A stretch of 64,000 nt of DNA from CAVPDG01 sp963702535. Its GTDB lineage: Bacteria > Chloroflexota > Anaerolineae > Anaerolineales > UBA4823. Positions 38,159 through 47,824 of the stretch are shown here, one piece after another. Under the pieces are notes generated by a model. It searched no databases, was not told the origin of the DNA, and saw only the letters and a list, made by a program, of their open reading frames with translations. The translations under genes were made by a program, and so were the position numbers. The stretch lies in NCBI GenBank assembly GCA_963702535.1, contig CAVPDG010000011.1, forward strand, positions 186,001-250,000, in the 5' to 3' direction. Each line of letters opens with the position of its first letter. Positions within the stretch are counted from its first letter, which is position 1.

Positions 38159-38669
38159 TGCTTTGTCAGCGCTGCTCAATATCCGGGCGGCATCAGACGG
38201 CGACCTGATTCAACTTGAATGGCAGGGTGAATATCGCCACTTCAGAAGGTTGTACCAGGATATCTACGCAAGCTCGAAGAAAGGCGATGCGATCTTATGG
38301 GTCGTTGAATTGAATGGCTCGGGTGTTATCGGTCAGGCATTTGTCCAGCTGACCAGCGCGCGCAAAGACCTGGCCGATGGAAGCTATCGCGCCTATTTAT
38401 ACGGCTTTCGCGTGCATCCGAGGTTCAGGAACCAGGGAATTGGGAGTTATGTGCTTCAATTTGTTGAAGCTGACCTCTACCGGCGAAGTTTTACAAAGGT
38501 CTGCCTGAATGTGGGGCGTGAGAACCATGAGGCGCGCCGTTTGTATCACCGCCATGGGTATCGGATTGTGGGCATGGAAGCGGGGGAGTGGTCGTACCTG
38601 GATGAAAATGGACTGCGCCAGTATATACACGAACCTGCCTGGAGAATGGAAAAATCATTAAGGGATTAG
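38139..38669 (+). CDS. GNAT family N-acetyltransferase
   Basis: An acetyl-CoA-dependent acyltransferase of about 176 residues. The acetyl-CoA-binding motif is FRVHPRFRNQGIGSYVLQF, and ENHEARRLYHRHGYRIVGME is the usual C-terminal signature of the fold. ATG 38139 lies inside the last 20 bases of the nucleotidyltransferase gene, so translational coupling is likely. The acceptor (protein, small amine or tRNA-related) is not predictable from sequence. Confidence 0.82.
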   Translation: MERQNHSALSALLNIRAASDGDLIQLEWQGEYRHFRRLYQDIYASSKKGDAILWVVELNGSGVIGQAFVQLTSARKDLADGSYRAYLYGFRVHPRFRNQGIGSYVLQFVEADLYRRSFTKVCLNVGRENHEARRLYHRHGYRIVGMEAGEWSYLDENGLRQYIHEPAWRMEKSLRD

Positions 38670-38714
38670 CAGGTTAATAGTGGGTTAGCTTTGCTGGTTA
38701 GTCTGTTTATTTTC

Positions 38715-38743
38715 TTGCATCGCAAGAATAATTGTGCTAGAAT
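38715..38743 (+). promoter_or_regulatory. promoter of the nusA-infB operon
   Basis: TTGCAT (38715-38720) and TAGAAT (38738-38743) with a 17-base spacer. The nusA ATG is 125 bases further on, leaving a leader that contains a hairpin. Confidence 0.75.
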
Positions 38744-38781
38744 AGGTTCGGTTGGTGAGCGGTCAATATTGGAGCGTTGAG

Positions 38782-38808
38782 AAGTGGGCGACCCCCACTT
38801 TTCTTCTT
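38782..38808 (+). promoter_or_regulatory. terminator-like hairpin in the nusA leader
   Basis: AAGTGGG (38782-38788) pairs with CCCACTT (38794-38800) and is followed by TTCTTCTT. It lies between the promoter and nusA. It may act as an attenuator in NusA autocontrol; this is inference from structure and position. Confidence 0.5.
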
Positions 38809-38868
38809 ATAAAGAGGAGTAATAGCAGCTTCAATGGAAAGCGACCCTCCAGATGGAGATGAGGAAGC

Positions 38869-40846
38869 ATGAAGAACGAGTTTGTCCTGGCATTTAATGA
38901 AGTACTTGAAGAAAAGCAGCTCCCCCGGGAGGTTATCCTGGAAGCTTTGGAGGCTGCGATGGTTTCGGCGTATCGCCGAGCGGTGAATGCTTCGAACGCC
39001 CAGCATGTCGAGGCAAAGATAGACCTTGAAACCGGTAAAGTTGCGATTTTTGCCGAGAAAGAGGTTGTCGATAGCGTTCAGGATGAGCGTACCGAGGTAA
39101 CACTCGAGGAAGCGTGTGTCGCTGATCAAGAAGCTGCCCTGGGTGGTATGGTAGTCGTAGAGACTACCCCCAAGAATTTTGGGCGGGTCGCGGCTCAGAC
39201 GGCGAGGCAGGTCATCCAACAGCGCATCCGTGAGGCGGAACGCGACTCCCAGATGAAGTATTATGGCAAACAGATGGGAGAGATCGTCAGCGGTATTGTG
39301 CAGGCTGTCAACTCACAAGGGGTAACCCTTGGACTGGATATGAAGGCTGAGGGGATCATGCCGCGCAACCACCAGATCCCTGGCGAGCGTTTTCGTGTCC
39401 ACGACCGTGTTCGCGCCTTATTGTTGGATGTGAAAACCAGCCCGAGAGGACCCCAAATCCTGCTATCTCGCGCCCATCGGAATTTTCTACGTCGATTGCT
39501 CGAAAATGAAGTGCCGGAGATTTATCATGGCATGGTGGAAATTCGCTCCATCGCGCGCGAGCCAGGACAGCGTTCTAAGGTGGCAGTGGCTGCTCTGCAG
39601 CCCGGTGTTGATCCAGTGGGTGCATGTGTAGGTATTCGCGGCGTGCGGATTCAGGCAATCGTTCGTGAGCTGAATGATGAGAAAATCGATGTCATTGAAT
39701 GGAGTGCTGATCCCTCGGTTTACATTGCCAAGGCTTTAAGCCCAGCACGCGTGAATGGCGTATACCTGAATGAACATTCCAAGGGAGCCAAAACAGCTAC
39801 GGTCGTGGTGCCTGAAGACCAGCTCAGCCTGGCAATCGGGCGTGATGGGCAAAATGCCAGGCTGGCTGCCAAGCTCACTGCCTGGCGTATTGATATCAAG
39901 AGCCTGCCGGAAGCATCGGCGGATTCCCTGAACAAGCTACAAACCGATGCGGAATATGCCGTTCTATTAGAGCAGGAAACAGCCTCGATCACACAAATCA
40001 GCATGATCCTGGCGAAGAAGGCAGAGGGAAGGCCCGTGATGCCTGAAGAGTATCAGGCTCTCAGCCAGTTCGTTGATCGCATCGAACGCGGTTTGGTTCG
40101 CCAGCGTGAAAAAGAGAAATCGGCTGAAGAAGAACGACAGCAAGTCGCCCAGGCAGTTGTACCCGATGCTGCCTACGATATCCCGTTGGAAGACCTGGGA
40201 ATTTCATTGAGGTATGCCACGATATTGGGTGGGGCTGGCTTCCCCACGGTGGGCGATCTGCTGTTGCAATTGAACCTGGATGCTGATGTAATCCTGGGGC
40301 TGGATGGGATCGGTCCGAAGGCGATGAAAGATATCGAAGATGCACTTGACAAGCTCGATATCTTGAAGCCGGTACAGGAGGAACTTCCGGTTATTGAGGC
40401 AGTGGCTGCCCCGGCGGAAGAAGGCGAGGCTGTCGCCATTTTGGAATCGGATGTACAGAAGCTCGAAGCCGCTGACATCCAGGAGCCGGCGGTGGAAGCT
40501 GTGGCTGAAGAGCCCGAAGCCGAGGCGGCGCTGGTTGCCGCTGATGCGGGCGAAGCGCAGAGCGCCTGCTGAAATCGCGCTCCCGGACGAGCAGGTTGCA
40601 GAAGCCGGAGCGGCGGAAGAAGAGACACCTTCAGATTTCGATAAGATCTTCTCTCTCCAGCCTGATGTGATCGATATGGTTGCACCTCTGGCTGAGGATG
40701 AATCCGACGAAGATGTTGACGATAAAAAGCCCAAAAAGAAGAAAAAGAAATTTGTGCGCATGGAATATGACCCAGACAAAGACGTCGTGGTGTACACGAA
40801 GAAACCGAAACGCCAGGATTCTGGTGGCTGGGAAGGGGATTGGTAG
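38869..40846 (+). CDS. nusA: transcription elongation/termination factor NusA with C-terminal extension (one frame break)
   Basis: NusA binds RNA polymerase and steers pausing, termination and antitermination. The N-terminal polymerase-binding domain (EVILEALEAAMVSAYRRAV), S1 domain (GEIVSGIVQAVNSQGVTLG), KH1 (VGACVGIRGVRIQAIVREL) and KH2 (AIGRDGQNARLAAKLTAW) are in order. A helix-hairpin-helix repeat follows (VGDLLLQLNLDADVILGLDG), then an acidic Ala/Glu-rich linker. An extra base between 40545 and 40570 gives a false stop. The other frame continues to 40846 with a Lys-rich block and EYDPDKDVVVYTKKPKR. Corrected length is about 658 residues. A GAGGAAG site precedes ATG 38869. rimP is not found upstream. 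Confidence 0.93.
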
Positions 40847-40890
40847 TAGAAGCTTAAGAATTAATAATCGCTGACCCTTGAGACGAACGG

Positions 40891-41223
40891 GTGTCCAAGA
40901 AATTAACGAGACGTAAACATATCCCCCAACGCACCTGCGTGGCTTGCCGGGAAGTCTTGCCAAAGAGAGCCCTGGTCCGGATTGTTCGAACCCCTGACGG
41001 CGTTCGAGTTGATCCGACGGGGAAACTGGCAGGACGGGGTGCGTATTTACACGATCAGCGATCGTGCTGGGAAAAAGGTTTGAAAGGCGCCCTTGCACAT
41101 GCCTTGCGGGTCGAGCTTGCTCCAGAAGAGCGGGATGCCCTGTTGGATTATGCCAATAGCTTACCCGTGAACCAAACATCGAACGCAAGCTCGCGCGAAG
41201 CATCTCAATCTCAAGAGACATGA
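40891..41223 (+). CDS. ylxR: YlxR family RNA-binding protein (DUF448)
   Basis: A small basic protein of 110 residues, usually encoded between nusA and infB. It shows IPQRTCVACREVLPKRALVRIV, the family signature, and the segment GRGAYLHDQRSCWEKGLK. Homologues have a fold that suits RNA binding and have been reported to influence RNase P or gene expression. The start is GTG 40891. A Ser/Asn-rich tail of about 20 residues follows the conserved part. Confidence 0.9.
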   Translation: MSKKLTRRKHIPQRTCVACREVLPKRALVRIVRTPDGVRVDPTGKLAGRGAYLHDQRSCWEKGLKGALAHALRVELAPEERDALLDYANSLPVNQTSNASSREASQSQET

Positions 41224-41361
41224 AGATGGGAATCTGGATGAACAGGTTGCAGCTCCTGGGTAAGTGGATATGCAGACCGGTCAGTAAGTAAAACCCCTCT
41301 CCAGGTTTGCTTCATTCGCTCATAGGGTGCGATATGAATAGGTTCTAGAAGGAGTTGCCAT

Positions 41362-43152
41362 ATGAGCGATAACGGGCATAAAACAATCAAGTTACCAGCA
41401 AATATCGCTATCCGCGATTTAGCACAGGCAATCAATGCAAGCCCCATCGAGGTGATCAAGACATTGATGGCGAATGGGGTAATGGCTACGATCAACCAAC
41501 AGATCGATTTCGATACTGCTGCGATTGTCGTTGCCGAGATGGGCTTTGATGCGACGTTAGAAACAACGGATGTGCATGAAGACGAGAACGTCGGCGAAAT
41601 TCCGCTCTGGCGGCAGGTTATCGCCGGCGAAGATCCGAGCCTGTTGGTTCAAAGGCCGCCTGTCGTAACCATCCTGGGACACGTGGATCATGGGAAAACC
41701 ACCCTACTGGACGCCATCCGGCATACCAATGTCGTCGATGGCGAAGCCGGGGGTATCACCCAGCACATCGGCGCTTACCAGGTTGAGCATAATGGGCAAA
41801 CGATCACGTTTCTGGATACCCCGGGTCATGCAGCATTCACGGCTATGCGCGCGCGTGGGGCGCAGGGCGCAGATATCGTAGTGCTCGTTGTCGCGGCAGA
41901 TGATGGGGTGATGCCTCAAACGCGAGAGGCAATTGCCCATGCAAAGGCGGCGCACGTTCCGATCCTGGTAGCCTTAAATAAAATTGACAAGCCAAACGCG
42001 GACCAGGATCGGGTGAGACAGCAATTGGCGGAGGTAGGGCTGGTACCGGATGATTGGGACGGTGATACAATTGTTGTGCCCATCTCAGCCAAGCAAAAAC
42101 GCGGGCTTGAGGACCTATTAGAAGCTATTCTTCTGGTTGCTGATAACCTGGTAATTCATGCCAATCCAAAGGGGAAAGTGATCGGCACGGTCATCGAAGC
42201 AGAGATTGATCGCGCCATGGGACCAATGGCAACCCTGTTGGTACAAAATGGGACGTTGGAGGTGGGGGATGTGGTTGTGGTCGGTAATGCTCATGGACGT
42301 CTACGGGCGATGTTCGATTTTCACGGCAGGCGTGTAAGGAAAGCAGGTCCGTCCACACCAGTTTCTGTCATGGGGCTGAATGACGTTCCCATGGCAGGCG
42401 ATTTATTTGAGGTAGTCGAATCGGAGAAGGACGCCAGAGTCATTGTTGGCGAGCGTGAGGCAGCCCAAAAGCAGGCTTCTGTAGCCCAAAAGGGCGTTAT
42501 GACTCTAGAGCAATTGTTCGACCGCTTCCAGGCGGGAGATATCCGGGAATTAAGACTGATCCTTAAAGCAGATGTGCAAGGCTCGCTTGAACCGATTACA
42601 TCCTCGATCAACGACCTGGCAAAAGGCGATATTGCAATTAATGTTCTCTATGCCGAAACCGGGAACGTAGGAGAGAACGATGTCATGCTGGCAGCCGCGT
42701 CTAAAGCCATCGTGATCGGGTTTAATGTTCAAGCGGAAGCAGCAGCACGGCGCCTGGCTGAAGCTGAGGGCGTTTCTATCCGGCTGTACGATATTATTTA
42801 CCGCATGACCGAGGATCTCGAGAAAGCGCTGAAAGGCATGTTGGAGCCTGAAGAAAAACAGACTGTGATCGGTCATGCAGAAGTGCGCGCGGTTTTCAAA
42901 ATCACGAAGCTGGGTTTAATTGCAGGATGCCGGGTAACCGATGGCGAGCTGCGGCGAAACGCTTACATGCGAGTTTTGCGATCTGGCGTTGAGATCCATA
43001 CGGGCTCAGTCGCTTCTTTGAAGCATTTGCAGGAAGACGTCCGTGAAGTTCGGCAGGGTTTTGAATGCGGCATCGCATTAAAAGGCTTCGATGGCTATCA
43101 AATGGGTGATATCCTGGAATGTTACATCGTTGAAAAGGTCGCTGTTGCATGA
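41362..43152 (+). CDS. infB: translation initiation factor IF-2 (short form)
   Basis: The GTPase that places fMet-tRNA on the ribosome, 596 residues. It lacks the long N-terminal region of E. coli IF-2 and starts with a short IF2-N domain (IAIRDLAQAINASPIEVIKTL). The G domain shows GHVDHGKTTLLDAIR (G1), DTPGHAAF (G3) and NKIDKPN (G4), followed by domains II, III and the tRNA-binding C-terminal domain (GCRVTDGELRRNAYMRVLR). An AGAAGGAG ribosome site precedes ATG 41362. Confidence 0.97.
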   Translation: MSDNGHKTIKLPANIAIRDLAQAINASPIEVIKTLMANGVMATINQQIDFDTAAIVVAEMGFDATLETTDVHEDENVGEIPLWRQVIAGEDPSLLVQRPPVVTILGHVDHGKTTLLDAIRHTNVVDGEAGGITQHIGAYQVEHNGQTITFLDTPGHAAFTAMRARGAQGADIVVLVVAADDGVMPQTREAIAHAKAAHVPILVALNKIDKPNADQDRVRQQLAEVGLVPDDWDGDTIVVPISAKQKRGLEDLLEAILLVADNLVIHANPKGKVIGTVIEAEIDRAMGPMATLLVQNGTLEVGDVVVVGNAHGRLRAMFDFHGRRVRKAGPSTPVSVMGLNDVPMAGDLFEVVESEKDARVIVGEREAAQKQASVAQKGVMTLEQLFDRFQAGDIRELRLILKADVQGSLEPITSSINDLAKGDIAINVLYAETGNVGENDVMLAAASKAIVIGFNVQAEAAARRLAEAEGVSIRLYDIIYRMTEDLEKALKGMLEPEEKQTVIGHAEVRAVFKITKLGLIAGCRVTDGELRRNAYMRVLRSGVEIHTGSVASLKHLQEDVREVRQGFECGIALKGFDGYQMGDILECYIVEKVAVA

Positions 43153-43204
43153 TCTTGCCGGTTGCATCCTTGGGGAAACGATAGAATAATCTGGAGACGA
43201 TAGA

Positions 43205-43600
43205 TTGGTATCGAAACTGCGCGCAAGCCGCATAGCCGATAGAATCCGGGAAGAGCTTTCCGAGATGCTCATCCAGGAGATTTCTGATCCGCGTCTGGCT
43301 TTGATCTCCATTACTGATGTGACGGTGGATAGGGAAATCGCCTATGCCGATATCTACGTCTCGGCTCTGGAAGGGGAACAGCGAGCGGAGGAGGTGCTTG
43401 CTGGTCTGGAGCACGCCCAGGGATTCCTGAGGCATGAATTAGCGCAGAGGATAGATCTGCGAGTTTTCCCGCGGCTGCGTTTTCATTGGGATCCGACCTT
43501 CGAAAAAGCTGAAAAAATTGAACGGTTGATCGCATCTCTGCACCAGGAAAATACGGACCAGGGCTCACCCAAGGGAGGTAAGGCAGAAGCCGATGGATAG
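43205..43600 (+). CDS. rbfA: 30S ribosome-binding factor A
   Basis: A 131-residue KH-like assembly factor for late 16S rRNA maturation. It matches the family in RIADRIREELSEMLIQEISDPRL, ITDVTVDREIAYADIYVS and LRHELAQRIDLRVFPRLRFHWD. The start is probably TTG 43205 with GGAG upstream. The stop overlaps the next gene by eight bases. A Gly/Glu-rich tail is longer than in E. coli. Confidence 0.93.
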   Translation: MVSKLRASRIADRIREELSEMLIQEISDPRLALISITDVTVDREIAYADIYVSALEGEQRAEEVLAGLEHAQGFLRHELAQRIDLRVFPRLRFHWDPTFEKAEKIERLIASLHQENTDQGSPKGGKAEADG

Positions 43601-44546
43601 CCTCCTGGTGACCCAAGCCCTGGAATTGATCCAGGCATCTCATAAAATACTGATCACAACACACATGCGACCGGATGGGGATGCCATCGGTTCGATGCTG
43701 GGTCTGGGATTGTCTTTGCAATCTGCAGGAAAAGACGTTCAAATGGCGCTGAGTGATACCGTTCCCGTGAATATGCGCCATCTGGAAGGCAGCAAGCAGG
43801 TCGCCCAAGAAGTCGATGGCGCTTTTGATATGAGTATTACGGTTGATTGCTCAGATTCTCAGCGGATTGGCTGGCGTCTAAAATCGCAAACCGCGCCAGA
43901 CCTGAATATCGATCACCACCCAACCAACGAGAATTTCGGGAAAATCAACCTTGTAGATCCATCGGCATCCGCTACCGCAGAAATCCTGGCGGAGCTACTT
44001 CCATCGTGGAGACTTCCGATTTCGGTTGGCGTGGCTTCTGCGCTCCTGACCGGGATTATCACCGATACCATTGGTTTTAGAACGAGTAACGTTACAGCGC
44101 GTACCCTGCGGAACGCTGCTGAGCTCGTCGACTATGGCGCAAAGATATCGGAGCTATATCTAAGCGCTCTGGTTCACCGTTCTTACAAATCTACTAAGTT
44201 TTGGGGGGCTGGATTAAATCATTTAGAGCGCGACGGCGGTCTTGTCTGGACGAAATTAACGATTGAAGATCGAAAAAAAGCTGGATATTCAGGCCGGGAT
44301 GACGCTGACTTGATAAATGTCCTGTCTGCGATCAAAGATGCTTCAATTGCTATTATATTTGTCGAACAACCTGGCGGCAGTGTAAAAGTGAGTTGGCGAG
44401 CCCAACCGGGTTTCGATGTAGCCAGGCTGGCATTGCGCTTTGGTGGTGGTGGGCATATCGCCGCGGCTGGCGCTGAGCTCAAGGGCACCTTGGACGAAGT
44501 CATGCCCCGAGTCTTGCAGGATACGCACGGTTTATTGGTATATTAA
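43593..44546 (+). CDS. nrnA: NrnA-type DHH phosphoesterase (nanoRNase / pAp phosphatase)
   Basis: A 317-residue DHH-DHHA1 enzyme that degrades very short RNA and pAp in relatives. The metal-binding motifs are THMRPDGDAIGS (motif I), VDCSDSQR (motif II), NIDHHPTNENFG (DHH motif III) and a later Asp in GIITDTIGFRTSN. The C-terminal DHHA1 substrate-binding motif is RFGGGGHIAAAGAELKG. The gene overlaps rbfA and precedes truB, the order seen in many bacteria. Confidence 0.92.
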   Translation: MDSLLVTQALELIQASHKILITTHMRPDGDAIGSMLGLGLSLQSAGKDVQMALSDTVPVNMRHLEGSKQVAQEVDGAFDMSITVDCSDSQRIGWRLKSQTAPDLNIDHHPTNENFGKINLVDPSASATAEILAELLPSWRLPISVGVASALLTGIITDTIGFRTSNVTARTLRNAAELVDYGAKISELYLSALVHRSYKSTKFWGAGLNHLERDGGLVWTKLTIEDRKKAGYSGRDDADLINVLSAIKDASIAIIFVEQPGGSVKVSWRAQPGFDVARLALRFGGGGHIAAAGAELKGTLDEVMPRVLQDTHGLLVY

Positions 44547-44583
44547 AATGGGCAGATATAACGCATTTGATGGGAACGACAAT

Positions 44584-45501
44584 ATGAACATAGACCAGGT
44601 GCAGAATGTTGTATCCGGTGTCCTTGTGGTGGACAAACCAGTCGGTTTGACCTCGCATGATGTTGTTCAGATCATCCGTAGAGGTACGGGTATTCGCAGG
44701 GCTGGACATACAGGCACTCTCGACCCACGCGCCTCTGGTGTACTGGTTGTTTTGATTGGGCCTGCTGTCCGGTTGAGTGAATACGTCTCCGCTTCCGATA
44801 AGCGCTACCAGGCTACGATCCGCCTGGGGAGCTCTACGGACACTTACGATGCCGAGGGGACAGTTACTATATCTGCAACGGCAACCTCTTGGAATGATAT
44901 TACTGAGGAAAAATTCGATGCAATCCTGCAGCAGTTTGTAGGTGAGATAGAGCAAATACCGCCACCTTATTCGGCAGTCAAGGTGAAGGGTCGGAAAGCT
45001 TATGATCTGGCGCGTGAGGGCGAGGAAGTTGAGCTGGAGCCACGTAAGATCAATGTCTACAGCCTCGAAGTTCTCGAATGGGCGCCCCCTGAAGTGGTCA
45101 TCGATGTATATTGCTCCTCAGGAACGTATGTCCGATCCCTGGCAAATGACATGGGGAACCAGTTGGGGTGTGGAGCGCACCTGATCGGCTTGCGCCGTAC
45201 AAAGAGCGGGCGCTTCACCCTGCGAGACGCCGTCCCGCTGCGGCGCCTGCAAGAAGCATTTAACGCTGGCGAGTGGTACCGTTATCTCATCCCTGCTGCA
45301 GAAGCTCTTGCTGATTGGCCGATGGTTGAGCTGGATGGAGACCAGGTTGAGCTTGTCCGGCATGGGCATCGCGTTCCGGCTGAAGCTGGCGCTAAAGGTT
45401 GGGCGCGTGGGGTGAGCGAGCAGGGCGATCTGGTTGCACTTTTAGAAGTCGATGAAGAGACGGTTGAATGGCAGCCCCGTAAAGTGTTCTTTCAATCCTG
45501 A
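44584..45501 (+). CDS. truB: tRNA pseudouridine-55 synthase
   Basis: Makes pseudouridine 55 in the T loop of tRNAs. The N-terminus reads GVLVVDKPVGLTSHDVVQ, then GHTGTLDPRASGVLVV with the catalytic Asp, KRYQATIRLGSSTDTYDAEG, PPYSAVKVKGRKAYDLAREG and CSSGTYVRSLANDMG. A C-terminal PUA-like domain follows. The open frame begins far upstream inside nrnA. ATG 44584 gives the usual short N-terminus, and ATG 44548, directly after the nrnA stop, is an alternative. Length from 44584 is 305 residues. Confidence 0.94.
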   Translation: MNIDQVQNVVSGVLVVDKPVGLTSHDVVQIIRRGTGIRRAGHTGTLDPRASGVLVVLIGPAVRLSEYVSASDKRYQATIRLGSSTDTYDAEGTVTISATATSWNDITEEKFDAILQQFVGEIEQIPPPYSAVKVKGRKAYDLAREGEEVELEPRKINVYSLEVLEWAPPEVVIDVYCSSGTYVRSLANDMGNQLGCGAHLIGLRRTKSGRFTLRDAVPLRRLQEAFNAGEWYRYLIPAAEALADWPMVELDGDQVELVRHGHRVPAEAGAKGWARGVSEQGDLVALLEVDEETVEWQPRKVFFQS

Positions 45502-45512
45502 GTTAAGCCGTT

Positions 45513-46442
45513 ATGCAGCATTTTCGGTCGATCGATGGTTTAAAGCTACAAAGCTCATGGATTACTATCGGGACTTTTGACGGTATTCACCTGGGTCACC
45601 AGGCAATTGTACGCAATCTGGTTGAGGGGGCTCGGCGGGCAGGCAGCCCGTCTGTCGTAATCACCTTCCACCCACACCCTGCGGTCATTCTCAAGAAGCG
45701 CACGCACTCCTTCTACCTGACTGATCCCGACGAACGAGCCGAATTACTCGGTGAGTTGGGGGTAGATTATGTTATCTCATACCCCTTCACTAATCAGGTC
45801 GCCGAGATGACGGCACGCGAGTTTGTCGATCAACTCTATTCCTATCTGAGATTTAAGAAATTGATCGTCGGATTCAATTTTGCGCTCGGGAAAGGAAGGC
45901 AAGGAGATGTGAGCACGCTTACACACATTGGGGAGGAAGTAGGTTTTACCGTTCAGGCGGTCAATCCAGTGACAAATGGGGGCGATATCATCTCTTCCAG
46001 CCAGATCCGCGCTTACCTGGCAGAAGGGGATATTGTGCGAGTTGCGAGCTTCCTGGGCAGAGCTTACCGTCTATCCGGACCCGTAGTACCTGGCGATGGG
46101 CGAGGTAGATTGATCGGCGTCCCGACTGCAAATGTCGCTGTTTGGGAAGAACGAGCCTTGCCGAAGGCAGGCGTATACGTCTGTAAGGCGAATGCCTTGG
46201 GACGGACTTGGAGTTCGGTGGCTAACGTGGGGTACAGACCTACTTTTAAGTCAGAGCCGGTGCAACCACGCGTGGAAGCGCATCTGCTCGATTTCAGCCA
46301 GAGCCTGTATGGCGAAACGATATCCCTGGATTTTATGCAAAGATTGCGGGATGAACAGAAATTCGATTCGGTCGAGAAGCTGGTAGGACAGATCCACCAA
46401 GATATCGCCAGGGCGCGAGAGGAATTCTTGAAACTTTCTTAG
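45513..46442 (+). CDS. ribF: bifunctional riboflavin kinase / FAD synthetase
   Basis: A 309-residue enzyme that converts riboflavin to FMN and then FAD. The N-terminal adenylyltransferase domain shows GTFDGIHLGHQAIV, VVITFHPHP and VGFNFALGKGRQGD; SSSQIRAYLAEGDI matches the ISSTxIR motif. The C-terminal kinase has GDGRGRLIGVPTANV and VEAHLLDFSQSLYGE. It follows truB after 11 bases, as is common. FAD supports thioredoxin reductase at 54350. Confidence 0.95.
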   Translation: MQHFRSIDGLKLQSSWITIGTFDGIHLGHQAIVRNLVEGARRAGSPSVVITFHPHPAVILKKRTHSFYLTDPDERAELLGELGVDYVISYPFTNQVAEMTAREFVDQLYSYLRFKKLIVGFNFALGKGRQGDVSTLTHIGEEVGFTVQAVNPVTNGGDIISSSQIRAYLAEGDIVRVASFLGRAYRLSGPVVPGDGRGRLIGVPTANVAVWEERALPKAGVYVCKANALGRTWSSVANVGYRPTFKSEPVQPRVEAHLLDFSQSLYGETISLDFMQRLRDEQKFDSVEKLVGQIHQDIARAREEFLKLS

Positions 46443-46466
46443 GGATGTTATCAAGGGATGGTGGCT

Positions 46467-47260
46467 ATGCAACAATATCTTGATCTTCTGCAGCATGTAC
46501 TGGATCATGGCAGCCAGAAAGGGGACAGGACGGGCACAGGCACTTTATCGGTATTCGGTTACCAAATGAGGTTCGATCTCCAGAAGGGATATCCCCTGCT
46601 AACAACCAAAAAACTGCATACGAAGTCCATTATCTACGAGCTGCTCTGGTTTCTCCAGGGACAATCTAACATAAAGTACCTGGTCGACCACGGGGTGAGG
46701 ATATGGAACGAATGGGCTGATGAAAATGGTGAGCTGGGACCCGTGTACGGCGTCCAATGGCGAAGCTGGCAGGCGGCGGATGGGAGAACCATCGATCAAA
46801 TTTCTGACCTGATCCAACGGATTAAAAGGATCCAAATTCTCGCAGGTTGATTGTGAGCGCATGGAACGTCGGAGAGATCCCCAACATGGCGCTTCCGCCG
46901 TGTCATGCGTTGTTTCAATTTTATGTAGCCGGTGGAAAACTTTCCTGCCAGCTTTACCAGCGCTCGGCGGATATTTTCTTGGGCGTGCCATTCAACATCG
47001 CTTCTTATGCGCTGTTGACGATGATGGTCGCCCAGGTGTGCGATCTCGAAGCGGGAGAATTTGTACATACATTTGGGGATGCGCACCTTTATCTCAACCA
47101 TATTGAGCAAGCCCGCCTGCAGCTTACGCGCCAGCCTTACGCATTGCCGCAAATGCGGATCAATCCCGATGTGAAATCAATATTCGATTTTGAGTATGAG
47201 GATTTTGAGCTGGTCGGTTACCAGGCTTATCCGCATATCCACGCTGAGATCTCCGTATGA
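46467..47260 (+). CDS. thyA: thymidylate synthase (one frame break)
   Basis: Converts dUMP to dTMP with methylene-tetrahydrofolate. It shows RTGTGTLSVFGYQMRFDL, TKSIIYELLWFLQG, GPVYGVQWRSW, the active-site Cys in LPPCHALFQFYV, QRSADIFLGVPFNIASYALL and GDAHLYLNH. One base is missing at about 46823-46829, where SRRLIVSAWN would otherwise follow directly. Restoring it gives exactly 264 residues, the E. coli length. ATG 46467 with AAGGG upstream is preferred over 46458. The stop overlaps folA (ATGA). Confidence 0.95.
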
Positions 47261-47775
47261 TCATTTCCTTGCTGGTGGCAATGGACGAGAACAGGGGAAT
47301 TGGGATCGACAACGGTTTGCCCTGGCGTATCTCTACAGACTTAAAACGCTTCAAGGCCCTGACCATGGGACATCATCTGGTGATGGGGCGGAAAACGTAC
47401 GAATCCATCGGCAAACCGCTAGCCGGTCGGACGATGATTGTAGTCACGCGCAATCCCGCTTACCGTGCGAGTGGATGCAGGATTGCACACTCTGTCGCTG
47501 AAGCGCTCAGTGTGGCTGAAGCCTCGGGGGAGACTGAAGTGTTCGTAATTGGAGGTGGAGAGATATTCTCACAAACCATTGATACAGCCGACCGGATATA
47601 CCTGACACGGGTTCATGCTCAGGTTGTTGCCGATACTTTTTTCCCCGAGATCGATGAGTCACAATGGAAAAGAGTTGAGACAGTGGATTATCCGGTTTCA
47701 GACAGGGATCAATATCCGCATACCTATTGCATCCTGGAACGTGGCACCGAAACTGACTTGTCGAACTTACCTTGA
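47257..47775 (+). CDS. folA: dihydrofolate reductase
   Basis: Reduces dihydrofolate to tetrahydrofolate with NADPH, regenerating the cofactor used by ThyA. The 172-residue protein has ISLLVAMDENRGIG, GLPWRISTDLKRFKALTMG, MGRKTYESIG and VIGGGEIFSQ, with the conserved acidic residue of the active site represented by the Asp of the DLKRFK segment. It is coupled to thyA by a four-base overlap. A new promoter begins in its last codons. Confidence 0.95.
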   Translation: MIISLLVAMDENRGIGIDNGLPWRISTDLKRFKALTMGHHLVMGRKTYESIGKPLAGRTMIVVTRNPAYRASGCRIAHSVAEALSVAEASGETEVFVIGGGEIFSQTIDTADRIYLTRVHAQVVADTFFPEIDESQWKRVETVDYPVSDRDQYPHTYCILERGTETDLSNLP

Positions 47776-47799
47776 CAAATCGGAGTGTTTGCGTATAAT
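47772..47799 (+). promoter_or_regulatory. promoter of the tryptophan T-box and trpB2
   Basis: TTGACA (47772-47777), 16-base spacer, TATAAT (47794-47799). Both boxes match the consensus fully. The -35 box covers the folA stop codon. Confidence 0.88.
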
Positions 47800-47824
47800 C
47801 GCCCCAACTTAATCATATAAGACG

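Noticed and set aside
35497..44546. The two DHH proteins as duplicates of one gene
   Set aside because: They share only the catalytic motifs. The first is fused to CBS and nucleotidyltransferase domains and the second is a standard NrnA in its usual operon place.
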